DNA from: Skeletonema tropicum
Lineage: Eukaryota > Bacillariophyta > Thalassiosirophyceae > Thalassiosirales > Thalassiosiraceae
Assembly: GCA_037178625.1 (NCBI GenBank)
Contig: CM074137.1
Location: 1,550,001-1,614,000, forward strand
DNA: 64,000 bases
Direction: 5' to 3'
Part shown: piece by piece, positions 1 to 8,833 of the stretch
Numbering within the stretch: the stretch's first letter is position 1
How the letters are laid out: every line of letters begins with the position of its first letter
Translations under genes and position numbers: made by a program
Notes under the pieces: model-generated
What the model was told of the DNA's origin: nothing
The model's database searches: none
The model's input: the letters and a program-made list of their open reading frames with translations, nothing else

Positions 1-1139
1 TCGATCTTGTCCAGCCTGATAGGCATTGGAGAGTTCCAGGGGAAGAAGAAGCGAGGGCGGCTACATTATTATTGTGAGCGTGAATGAGTGATAGTAGGAG
101 GAGGAAGAGGGGTAAGAGCGGCGGTCGTAGCAGCGCCATTGTCATGGCCTTGGTCATGGTGGTTTTATGTTTTTGTGAGAGCGAAGGTCGGATGTGGAAT
201 TGCGATCCGGACGCAAACTGGACCCTGGACTTTTTGTCCAAAAGTCTGTCGTGCCTTTCCGCCTTTGCCTTTCTCCTTTCTTCGCCCCCCTCACCAGCCA
301 CTTCGAAAATCAACAACACAAAGATCTGAAATAAAGGCCGTGCGCCGCGCCAAAATCTTCGTTTTTTGGAACCGGAGCCTTTTTTCAATTTTATTTGGCA
401 GGCCATCAGCCATCAAAGCTAGTACCAAGCTAGAGAGCACCTTCAAATGCATATCTCGACGAAAATATAAGGCTTCACCACCTGCCCCTCAGTATATATA
501 CTCTCATAATAGTCACCTAAAGGATAGTATCTCGGGACAAGCATGTAAACCACTTCCCTGAAACTTAATTTTGGCCACCATGGCCCAAAGCTAGAGCATT
601 TCACTAACAAAAAAATTGCGGGAAAGGCTCCGGTTCCAAAAAATCGACGCGCACGGCCTTTATCGTCGCATAAAATGATGGTGGTGATGGTTTTGATGCA
701 ACACTATTGAGGAGATCAACGCTGCAACAAATATAATACATCCGTAAGTGTAACTTGAGAATAATTCATTGGTCTACTGTTACGGTCTGTATGCTGGCGG
801 ATCTGCAAGAATATCTGTGAACACATCAAAATACGAAAAAAGGCGGATGAAGAGAAACTCATCTTATCCTAAGGGTCCGAGACGTGTCGGAGCGTCGTTG
901 ACGATTCCATTTGTAATCGAGCTTTTTAACCCTGACGCCTATTGGTTCACTTATATATATGTGATGGATGTGGAGTGTTGTTGATTTGATTGATCACCTG
1001 AGAGCTACAGAGTGGGCATGTGACTCCATTAGTTGTTGCTCATTGTTGCACTCGTGCGTGATGCCAATTTAATAAATTCGTTCAACATCAATTATCTTAC
1101 CTTCGTTCTTCTCTACACACAGATACATACTAACAAACC
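1..1139. other. Intergenic stretch before PAM16
   Basis: Apart from the inverted-repeat element at 331-663 I see no supported gene. The open frames at 84-561 overlap each other, cross the repeat and lack any recognisable domain. The last 100 bases before 1140 are AT-rich and are likely the promoter and 5' leader of the PAM16 gene. Confidence 0.4.
331..663. repeat. MITE-like inverted-repeat element
   Basis: Two arms of about 60 bases face each other (about 331-398 and 607-663). Both read ATAAAGGCCGTGCGC from the outside, followed by a shared inner block TTTTTTGGAACCGGAGCCT. The right arm lacks about 10 bases between these blocks. The middle has no convincing coding sequence. This fits a short non-autonomous DNA transposon; I could not fix a target-site duplication, so the superfamily is open. 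Confidence 0.6.
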
Positions 1140-1562
1140 ATGGCATTTGGACCACTCGGTAGAGTCGTAGCCCAGGTAGTCATCGCCGGAGTAGCCGTCC
1201 TCGCCCGTGCCATCCCCGCCGCCTACGGAGCCGCACTCGCCAACGCCCGCAAGTCCGGAGCCGACAAGGCAGCCGAAGAGGCGGCACGCAAAGGCGCCTC
1301 CTTCCTGGGCAAGGCACGTATATCCAGAGATGAGGCACTCAATGTGTTGAATCTGACCGAGGGGGAGGCCACAGCTGAGGCAATTCAGAGACAGTATGAT
1401 CGATACTTTGAGGCGAATAAGGTGGAGAAGGGGGGGAGTTTTTATTTGCAGAGTAAGATTTATCGGGCGAAGGAGTTGTTGGATGAATATGTCAAGGAGA
1501 AGAATGCGGAGATGATGAAGGAGGGGCAGAGCGGAAGTCAGGGTCAAGGCAAGGCAAAATGA
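1140..1562 (+). CDS. PAM16: Mitochondrial import motor subunit PAM16/TIM16
   Basis: This 140-residue protein matches the PAM16 (TIM16, Magmas) family in length and layout. PAM16 is a J-like protein at the inner mitochondrial membrane that pairs with PAM18 and restrains its stimulation of mtHsp70 during protein import. The N terminus (about 1-40) is hydrophobic with the family-like stretch AYGAALANARKSG. The degenerate J domain covers about residues 57-112, with RISRDEALNVLNL in its first helix and KGGSFYLQSKIYRAKELLDEY near its end. The HPD catalytic loop of true J proteins is absent: the loop reads FEANKVEKGG, as expected for this inhibitory family. The tail is polar and Gly/Gln/Lys-rich. 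The start codon is an ATG in a good context (aaccATGg). Confidence 0.92.
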   Translation: MAFGPLGRVVAQVVIAGVAVLARAIPAAYGAALANARKSGADKAAEEAARKGASFLGKARISRDEALNVLNLTEGEATAEAIQRQYDRYFEANKVEKGGSFYLQSKIYRAKELLDEYVKEKNAEMMKEGQSGSQGQGKAK

Positions 1563-2244
1563 ATGTATGGACTGACTGATTGGTTCGTCTCCACTCAAGC
1601 TCAAGTCACGGCAGTAACAGCTCAGTGTCCATTTCAGATTCAATCGCTGTCACGCAAACGCGATGGCCATCATCTGTGAGTCTACCCACTACAGGATGAA
1701 ACACATCTCCCATGAAACTTTATGGTTGAGAAAAGGTGAGAAATCTATCGACTTGACGTTCCATTGTTAGGCGCCGGAATTTGACGATGACGAACAGTTA
1801 AGCTACGGCTTCAACATAACTTCCCGACTCATCGTGGGGGAACACAATATTTTTTAACTGCAATCTGAGCCTTATTTTAGCGCCTACTATTCTTCACTGT
1901 ATGCTTGTTGGAACTGAGCTTGCTAATTTATCTACTTGTCACTAATCATCATGTTTTGATGTTTCCATTTTTCTCATGCGAAGAGATTGATTAGACTCTG
2001 TATATTCGTAGTATATTCGTAGCCGTACAGATAGGTTGCAAACGGGGAATGAAGAAGTTATGTTCTTGAAGACTTCGAACCTCTTGCCTCGAATGTGTAC
2101 AGATTGTCTCAGATGACCTCCGGCTGCATCTCGTTTTAAAGTAATGGTAGAATACTAAGTGTGCAGTAAATACGAAACATTACCGAAAAGAAACAAGCTT
2201 GTTCCTATAGCATAATGCAATGCAAGTTGAACGCCTGATCTCCC
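1563..2244. other. Intergenic region, tail-to-tail genes
   Basis: This stretch lies between the 3' ends of two convergent genes (PAM16 on plus, the gene at 2245-2745 on minus). It is AT-rich, with a short local direct repeat (GTATATTCGTA) near 2001-2022. I see no gene, RNA or element in it. Confidence 0.4.
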
Positions 2245-2745
2245 TTAGTTCCAAGGCAAGTACAGTTCACCTCTGCTATACAGCCTCAGCATTTCGTAAC
2301 CGTACAAGCTCGTGAAACCAATCACACTAACTAATGTAAAGATAGGAATAAACAAGTCTCTTTCCTTTTCCTCATTCGTGCCTGTTGAAGAAGACCTCAT
2401 TGTGCTCTTGTTTTGTTGCTTCATAGCGATATCATTCTGCAAGTTAGCTAGTTCTTGACTTTTTGATATTCTATCAGGAGATGCTTCTGCTGATGTAGTA
2501 GTAGTGCTCACAGAATCTCCCCAACCATCATCATCATCATCATCTGTTTGTTCACTTTCTGCAGCTTTCAGTATTACGCGGCTGCTAAATGATTGATGTG
2601 AAAGTGCATTGTGCCGTCTTGTGTTGCATCCTTGCTGGTGGATTGCTCGTACATGCGTAGCGCTTGGTGAATTATCAAGAGAGAATGCATGAGCACAAGA
2701 TATGATGACTGAGAGAATGGCAACCACACGAAAAGATAGCGGCAT
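2245..2745 (-). CDS. Unknown plastid-targeted single-pass membrane protein
   Basis: The protein has 166 residues and I do not recognise a family. Residues 1-20 form a signal peptide ending AHA, followed directly by Phe (AHA-FSLDNS), the pattern of the diatom bipartite plastid signal. The next 50 residues are Ser/His/Arg/Thr-rich like a transit peptide. Then comes an acidic run (TDDDDDDGWGD), a Ser/Thr-rich linker and a polar helix-like segment (SKSQELANLQNDIAMKQQ). A single hydrophobic helix near residues 132-150 (LFIPIFTLVSVIGFTSLYGYE) is followed by a short tail ending ELYLPWN. It is probably a small thylakoid or envelope protein; targeting is inferred from sequence only. It is divergent with the mTERF gene at 3201. 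Confidence 0.6.
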   Translation of the reverse strand: MPLSFRVVAILSVIISCAHAFSLDNSPSATHVRAIHQQGCNTRRHNALSHQSFSSRVILKAAESEQTDDDDDDGWGDSVSTTTTSAEASPDRISKSQELANLQNDIAMKQQNKSTMRSSSTGTNEEKERDLFIPIFTLVSVIGFTSLYGYEMLRLYSRGELYLPWN

Positions 2746-3200
2746 TGTTCAAAGTTGTTATGTGTCTGCTGAAAGGGTCCTCTGCTCGCTAGTGTTGTAT
2801 GGGAAGCTTATCTTTCCGTAACGTGGATGGACCTTTTGTTTTTAGCCTTTGGGCTGGCTCACAAGCTCCAAGCTCCAAGTGAAAGTGTTTCTTCCTGCGT
2901 CAGATTTGATTCCTACGTAGGAGTGTATGATTCCTATCCGTAGGAGCCAGCACGCCAACTTCAATTCATCAATTCCATCCGAAGCCACCAACACCCAACA
3001 CCGCACAGCCAGCAAGCGTTCCAACAACCAACGCTCAGCCCAGCGGCTTGAGGAACTCTCTAAAAAACTACTACTGCACGAAATAATTGTGGTGGTGAGC
3101 CATCGTAGAATTCATGGATTATTTTTGAAGCATATAATCTGTCCGAGGTGATTTTTAGCTTCTTCGTGGAAAGATATTTTTTCGGCGTGGAAGTGCAAGC
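2746..3200. promoter_or_regulatory. Divergent promoter region
   Basis: About 455 bases separate two head-to-head genes for predicted plastid proteins (2745 minus, 3201 plus). No gene is supported here. I saw no clear TATA box or named motif, so the regulatory role rests on position alone. Confidence 0.35.
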
Positions 3201-5384
3201 ATGCGACAAAATGGAGCTGTAGCTGTAGCATTGCTCCTGTTGTCGATAGGGAGCGGTGTGAATGGTTTTAGCAAGTCTAGGCATCCTGCAATATCGATAT
3301 CTTATGAGGGCACGTGTCTGTCGCCTCTGCGGGTAGCCTCCACACAATGGGCAACTAGCAACGATAGCGGATCGAACGAGCAGAGGCGGCGGCAAAAAGC
3401 TAAGGCCCCTCTGGTCGACTCTACATTACTTAGGTTTTTATCATCTCAGAAGAATAGTGGGCCGGTGCTGCTTGAAGATGATCGGCCACCAGCGCCTGTA
3501 AATAAAGGAGAGGGTAGTAGTATTTCAATAGCGTCCTCTTCATCAGTGGTTGACATACCAACCTTTGCGTCGGAAAATCTTATAGACCAAACTAAGTTGG
3601 AAGAATCGTTTGCTTCAACTGCTGCACCAATAACTGGTGACAGCAGCAACACTCTGGAACAAGAGCAACCCGAAGAAAACAAGGTAATAGAAAATCAAAC
3701 ATGGCTCAGTCAATATAATGCTCAAAGAGTCGCCCTAAAACTACTCTCATTAGGTGTCGAAAACGAAGCTGCCACCAACGCAGGCAGAATCGTTCAAAAT
3801 TATGCCCTAGCACGAGTCACACGTCGTCGGATACGAAAGTTCCTACAAGAACGTGATGCTGCATGGGAATCTGGTAGCACCGTCCCATTAGTCGATAGGA
3901 GTGGAATCAAAGAGAGTATCTCTGCCTTGGCGGCTGAACGGTTTGATATTGATGGTGTAATATCGGTCATGACTGAGTATGGGCTGACTGGTACGGATGT
4001 GGCGGCGATCTTTTCTCATACGCCGAGTATTGCAATGATGCAGGCGAGATCTACTACCGTGGATGAATCGGTGATTGGTACGAATGGCGAAGCTAATAAC
4101 GGAGCAGCAGTGCGTACTTCAGTCTCTTTGGAACAAACATTAGAGCGAGCCTTTGTGAATTTGCTCGGTCAACGGTTGAAGCTTCGGAGGTATGATGCAC
4201 GAAAGGTACTTCGGACATGTCCCGGTCTCTTAACATCCAAAGGGTCAAAATCGGCAAATCAAGTCGTCAATCTCATGGTAAGCCTGGGGTCATCCACCAA
4301 CTCACTAGCTAGGGACAAATCTACACTCCCAACCCTCCTATCCAGATCACCAGCACTGATATTTCGTCTCGTGGCATTCCTCACCAGTGCTCAACTAAAA
4401 CTACCACTGAATTCCATCGGTCCGATCCTACGTCAGAAACAGAGTGCCGAAATGCTTAATGCGGTAGCTCCTCTCAAACGCACAATATCTTTGGGGGAGA
4501 ATACCAACAGCAACGGTCAACAAGCAACAATGTTGGATAGCACAAATAATATCACATCCGTCAATGTCGAAGAGGGCGTGCGGGAATACCTACGAGTTGA
4601 CAACACACTACGTCAACAAAAGATTGACGAGAGTTATAGATCCATGGAAGCCGTGGCAGATGTTCTTCGGAGAAGTGCGGGCATTCGAGATTTCCGCAAA
4701 ATTCTATCTTCCTACCCAGATGCATTCTTTCTCAATGTCACCAACATTCATCATGTAGCGTCCTACTTACGAGAGGATGTGGGAATGACCAAGGATGAAG
4801 TTGCCAAGGCCATCCAAAACGTTCCATCGTTGATAAAGCAAGATGTGACAAGAATAAAAGATGTTGTTGAGTACCTTAGATCGATCGAAGTAGACGAAGA
4901 GGATCTACCAAGCATTTTTCGTTCGTTCCCAGCAACGCTGCTACTGGACATAGAAAAAGACATGGTCCCAGTGGTCGACTTTATCCGTGGAATAGGTGTG
5001 AGAAACATTGGGAGATTTGTCACACGCCTCCCACCAGTCTTGGGATACAGCGTCAAAAAGGATTTACAGCCCAAGTGGGATTTCCTAACGGAGGTTTGCC
5101 AGTTCGATTACTTTGAGGTGGCACGATTTCCAGCATACTTCTCCTATCCGCTAGACAGAGTCATCAAGTTGAGGTATGAATATCTTCGAGATGTCAAAGG
5201 CATACCAATACAACTGGCAAGAGTGGATGATGTTTTACGATTTGGTGATAGAGAATTTGCCACAGAGATTGCTCTTGACGATGATAATGGTGTTGCATTC
5301 GCCAAGTTTGCTGAAGAGCGGAATTGCAGCTTGCATTCTTCTGTGCGGAAAAATAGACGAAAGCCAAGACGAAGGCATCGCTGA
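3201..5384 (+). CDS. mTERF-domain protein, predicted plastid
   Basis: This 727-residue protein has a C-terminal mTERF region. mTERF proteins are helical-repeat nucleic-acid binders that act in organelle transcription, splicing or ribosome assembly. A signal peptide (residues 1-22, LLLLSIGSGVNG) is followed by Phe-Ser-Lys, an ASAFAP-like site that points to the plastid. Residues 50-190 are low-complexity Ser/Glu/Gln-rich. Helical repeats with the family's spaced Pro pattern occur at about residues 490-690 (for example ILSSYPDAFFLNV, NVPSLIKQDV, SFPATLLLDI, RLPPVLGYSV and RFPAYFSYPL), plus an earlier degenerate one (VLRTCPGLLTSKG, about residue 337). The C terminus is very basic (RKNRRKPRRRHR), plausible for nucleic-acid contact. 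The target RNA or DNA cannot be told from sequence. Confidence 0.85.
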   Translation: MRQNGAVAVALLLLSIGSGVNGFSKSRHPAISISYEGTCLSPLRVASTQWATSNDSGSNEQRRRQKAKAPLVDSTLLRFLSSQKNSGPVLLEDDRPPAPVNKGEGSSISIASSSSVVDIPTFASENLIDQTKLEESFASTAAPITGDSSNTLEQEQPEENKVIENQTWLSQYNAQRVALKLLSLGVENEAATNAGRIVQNYALARVTRRRIRKFLQERDAAWESGSTVPLVDRSGIKESISALAAERFDIDGVISVMTEYGLTGTDVAAIFSHTPSIAMMQARSTTVDESVIGTNGEANNGAAVRTSVSLEQTLERAFVNLLGQRLKLRRYDARKVLRTCPGLLTSKGSKSANQVVNLMVSLGSSTNSLARDKSTLPTLLSRSPALIFRLVAFLTSAQLKLPLNSIGPILRQKQSAEMLNAVAPLKRTISLGENTNSNGQQATMLDSTNNITSVNVEEGVREYLRVDNTLRQQKIDESYRSMEAVADVLRRSAGIRDFRKILSSYPDAFFLNVTNIHHVASYLREDVGMTKDEVAKAIQNVPSLIKQDVTRIKDVVEYLRSIEVDEEDLPSIFRSFPATLLLDIEKDMVPVVDFIRGIGVRNIGRFVTRLPPVLGYSVKKDLQPKWDFLTEVCQFDYFEVARFPAYFSYPLDRVIKLRYEYLRDVKGIPIQLARVDDVLRFGDREFATEIALDDDNGVAFAKFAEERNCSLHSSVRKNRRKPRRRHR

Positions 5385-5522
5385 CGGTAATTGGTAACAA
5401 GTAGACTGCTAACAATAGAAACAAATTACGTCACTAGCTGCTCTTAGAGCCATAAATGAGTTTGACAGAGAAGAAAGGCAAGGGTCTCTAGTTTGAAAGT
5501 CAAGAGTCTCTAGTTTCGATCA

Positions 5523-6155
5523 TTATGCTTTTCTTGCGGGTAAAGTGCTTCTCGCCTCTTCAATTGCATCTCCAGACTCATCCAGTTGAAGTAACCTATC
5601 TTTCATTTCAATATCTCCTTCGTTCGCAATAGAGCTTATTTCATCTAAAACACTGTGCAAGATTACAGATTCCTGGAGTAAATAAGGTAAAGATGGTGTC
5701 CCATACCGATCCACAGATATGCCATCCTCTCCCAGAGTTATTGAAAACATTGCAGAATTGTCTCTGAATACCATATCAAGGATAGTGTCAGATGACTGAT
5801 TCGCTTTCCAGCTACCTTGATCAGGAGTATTTTGTAATCCAATGAGATGGAAACCCAGTACAACTCTTAGTCCACCTGGCTTGATTGCCTTTGCAGGGAT
5901 GTTGAAAAGTCGTGTTGGAACTGAAGCAGCAGCCTGTGATGATGTTGGTTCCTCCTGTTCTTTCTTTCCAAATAGACCAGCAGCAAGTGAAGTGGCATGT
6001 CTGTTCTGCGCAAGTGCATTATTATTTCTGCCATGAGACAACAAATTTGTACTTGAATGAAATGATGCACATAGCTTTACAATCAGCATGCACATTAGCA
6101 GTGAGCCTATCATGCGACGGGCTTGCGATGCACCAAGAAGTTTAAAAGTCGCCAT
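5523..6155 (-). CDS. Unknown predicted plastid protein
   Basis: The product is 210 residues and I do not recognise a family. The N terminus has a hydrophobic core (MIGSLLMCMLIVKLCAS) followed by Phe-His (CAS-FH), consistent with a signal peptide plus plastid transit peptide; residues 32-60 are Asn/Arg/Ser-rich. A short GLFGKKEQEEP segment leads into a folded-looking part from about residue 80 (PTRLFNIPAKAIKPGGLRVV onward) with alternating hydrophobic residues and an acidic C-terminal part (about 160-205). No membrane helix is seen in the mature part. It lies tail to tail with the mTERF gene, 138 bases apart. Confidence 0.55.
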   Translation of the reverse strand: MATFKLLGASQARRMIGSLLMCMLIVKLCASFHSSTNLLSHGRNNNALAQNRHATSLAAGLFGKKEQEEPTSSQAAASVPTRLFNIPAKAIKPGGLRVVLGFHLIGLQNTPDQGSWKANQSSDTILDMVFRDNSAMFSITLGEDGISVDRYGTPSLPYLLQESVILHSVLDEISSIANEGDIEMKDRLLQLDESGDAIEEARSTLPARKA

Positions 6156-6469
6156 GCTTATAGAAACCGTGTCAAGCTGCTACTAGGTCGCTTCTAACCA
6201 TCTATCAGCTCTACTAATAGACAACAGTGTAGGACTCTGATCCCATCCATGTTGCAGCAAGTTGCGTGCAAAAAGTGATGGGGAGGGTCCCATTAGGACA
6301 GACTCCCATATGCTCCCACCATCATCTTATCTCCATTTTGCTTCTGCTACCGCGTACGTGGCAAGTTGAGGAAGATGAACTCCACCGCGCCTCTTACGCC
6401 TTCCGTTCTCTGCTTTGTGTTGTTGCGTTGCCCTCCCCCTACGTCTACATCCCGTAATAGACCTTAACC

Positions 6470-7312
6470 ATGAAGTATTCCGCCGCTATCGCTCTTGCCG
6501 CCGTTGGAGGTGCCTCCGCCTACTCTGTCAACAGATCGACTCTTCGTTCTCTTGGACAGAAGAATGTTGCCGCCACTTCTCAGCGCAATGTTCGCACCAA
6601 CGATATCAAGATGGAGGGTGAGAGGATTATATGTGTTTTCATATCATTTTCTTTATTATCGCATGGATAAATATATCTCATATAATTATTATTACTCTGT
6701 TCAGACTTCGGTTTCCTCAAGGGATCCGGAATCGGTTTCGAGGATGCCTGGTCTGGTGCCGATGCATCTGATGCCTGCATCTCCGAGGTTGGTCTCGAGA
6801 GGGCACTCAACCAGGATGGTCTCCGTTACAAGATGAACAAGACCCAACAAGAGGCCGCCGAGTGCGAACCTCTATTCGGTCTTCCAGGATTCACTGTAAA
6901 CCTCCCCCTCATCGGAGAGACATACCTTGGACCTCCCCGTGTCGAATCCGTCTGGGAAGCCATTGGTTTCACCGCCACCTCTAACAACGAAGCCCGACAG
7001 AATGAGAAATTGAAGGCTATTGAAAAGGCACGTGGTGCCAAGACTGGAGTTCTTGGAGGAGAGGGTGCTACTCTTCGATCCAAGTGGCTTGAGAAATATG
7101 GATACCCCCGTCTAGTAGGAAGTGGAGGAATTTTCTACGCCGATCAGCTTTCGACTGATAAGGAACCCATGGGTGGATTCAACATGGGTAAGAGTGGATC
7201 TATCTGGCCTGTTCCTGAGAACATTAAGGCTGGACAATACGGAGGTTCTAAGGGATGGGGAATGAAGAAGACTGGTACCGCTGTTGATGGACTTCCCAAG
7301 GTTGATGCTTAA
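6470..7312 (+). CDS. Spliced plastid protein, possibly photosystem-associated
   Basis: Two exons, 6470-6617 and 6705-7312, join in frame across an 87-base intron (GGTGAGAG donor, TTCAG acceptor) to give 251 residues. Without splicing, the first exon runs into a stop at about residue 66. A short signal-like start (MKYSAAIALAAVGGASAYSV) ends in ASA followed by Tyr, compatible with plastid entry. The mature part is Gly-rich and soluble-looking, with segments such as FGFLKGSGIGFEDAW, LFGLPGFTVNLPLIGETYLG and a Gly/Lys-rich tail. Codon use is strongly C-ending, as in highly expressed plastid genes. I suspect a peripheral photosystem subunit of the kind described in diatom PSI-FCPI structures, but that is a guess from style and length. 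Confidence 0.7.
6618..6704 (+). other. Intron of 87 bases
   Basis: The intron begins GTGAGA and ends with a pyrimidine-rich TCTGTTCAG. Removing it rebuilds an Asp codon across the junction and fuses the signal-peptide exon to the long second exon. It is AT-rich compared with the flanking exons. Confidence 0.85.
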
Positions 7313-7545
7313 GCAATCCACACACACGTTATGTATGAAATTGTATTTTTCTAGAGCATCTCTGTGTGCTTCCATCCCCCACCACAATAACAGGTGTTGC
7401 AATGCCCAATAAATAGAGCGCTGCACTTGAATGGATCTGGTCATTTGTTACAGCAAATATTGGGTAAGCTTTTTCTTTGCTACTACCAGAACTAACACAT
7501 ACTTAGCAACAACTTAATATCATGTGCGTCTTAGAACACATTGCT

Positions 7546-8328
7546 TTACTTGGAGAAAGCCAATGCAGCAACCTGATGAACAACATGTGCAGTCAAACCC
7601 CATATACGAAATTGGCGTCCACTCTCTGGATCATCAAACAGATAAGTTCTCATGAGGAACTCGCCCCTTGCTCCATATTGTACCTTTTGTATCGATGCAA
7701 GATTCTCAGGTATTGTAAAGTATTCAAGTGGTACAGCAAACGCTGCTTCAACTTCATTCTCATTCAAAGTCAACTTCGATGGTTCAGCAGCACTACTCGG
7801 TTGTATCAGCCCAACTATCGGCGTCACACACAAGGAATACCTGCTCTCTATACTTTCCATTCGTGCAATTTGCTGAACGTGGTTTGGATCCAATCCAACT
7901 TCTTCTTGTGCCTCTCGTAATGCGGTGGTTATGTCACACCCTTCATCTTCTTCGTCTTGTTTTCCACCTGGGAAGCATACCTCGCCTCCATGTGACTTCA
8001 TCTTTTGTGGACGTTGTGTAAATAGGACGTGAAGGTTGGATGATGATGATGATGATGATTGTTGTTGTTGTGGACGTTCAAATAGAGGTACCAGTATACT
8101 TGCCCGACGGAGTTCATTGTGGTGAGGTAATTCCTTTTTCTCCATGCCATGAGAGCTCAAGTTTGCTAGGATTGAGTTGGTATGCTCAATAGTAGTTGGT
8201 GTTGCCATTTTGTTATTGTTTGATGAAAGTGAATCGATGCTGCTGCTCATGAGAATGATTGTTGCAAGGAATGTGAGAGCAAATTCATACGTGCTCAAGA
8301 TCAAGAACATTTCAGGCGCGGCAGGCAT
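7546..8328 (-). CDS. Nudix hydrolase, CoA-pyrophosphatase type
   Basis: This 260-residue protein carries a Nudix box at about residues 123-146 (GGKQDEEDEG...REAQEEVGL), which supplies the Mg-binding Glu residues. Directly upstream is the run RPQKMKSHGGEVCFPGG, which resembles the extra signature that marks the CoA diphosphatase subgroup (NUDT7/NUDT8, bacterial YeaB/NudL). Such enzymes cleave CoA or acyl-CoA into phosphopantetheine and 3',5'-ADP. The first 30 residues are hydrophobic and could be a targeting or anchor segment; a downstream Met (MATPTT, residue 41) is an alternative start. The C terminus ends AFSK, which is not a clear peroxisomal PTS1, so location is open. Confidence 0.82.
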   Translation of the reverse strand: MPAAPEMFLILSTYEFALTFLATIILMSSSIDSLSSNNNKMATPTTIEHTNSILANLSSHGMEKKELPHHNELRRASILVPLFERPQQQQSSSSSSSNLHVLFTQRPQKMKSHGGEVCFPGGKQDEEDEGCDITTALREAQEEVGLDPNHVQQIARMESIESRYSLCVTPIVGLIQPSSAAEPSKLTLNENEVEAAFAVPLEYFTIPENLASIQKVQYGARGEFLMRTYLFDDPESGRQFRIWGLTAHVVHQVAALAFSK

Positions 8329-8833
8329 ATATTGTCAAGGTATCACGTCCACTGTGGCTAGCTTGATCTATGACATGCATGTGCTCGCAACAAAGCTGCT
8401 GCCAGGCTGCTGCCCGGTTCTATGTTGTGTTTTGTGTTTATGTGTTGCTGAGAAGCGATGAGGGATGAGGGAGGGCTGAGGGTCGGTTGGAAGTTTTAAA
8501 ATGGCGCGAAGCACCGGAAAGGGACAGTCGAAAAGAACAAAACCACAAAATCACGCACCACGCTAGCATTTTGCATTCGCTTGAAGCGAGCAGATCCCTT
8601 TTTCATCACCGTTCACGCAGCCGCAGCTGCTTCTTTCCATGCATGTCATGTCAAGCATGCATTGGCATACTTCCCTTCATGTCTTCACTTCACAAAGGAG
8701 GCAGCGGAGGAGAGGGAGACAGAGCAGATAGGACCCTGTTACTTTCAACACAGCAATTGGACGGCAGCTACGCGGAGAAGGAGCTGCAGACACATAAAAC
8801 ACAACACATATATTTGCAAAGCTGCATAGAGCA
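8329..8833. promoter_or_regulatory. Divergent promoter region, Nudix and MGD genes
   Basis: About 500 bases lie between head-to-head genes. Overlapping short frames here have no domain and cross the MGD start region. I see no repeat or RNA. It presumably holds both promoters. Confidence 0.35.

Noticed and set aside
84..561. Two overlapping frames at the left edge
   Set aside because: They overlap in different frames, cross the inverted-repeat element and show no domain or credible start.
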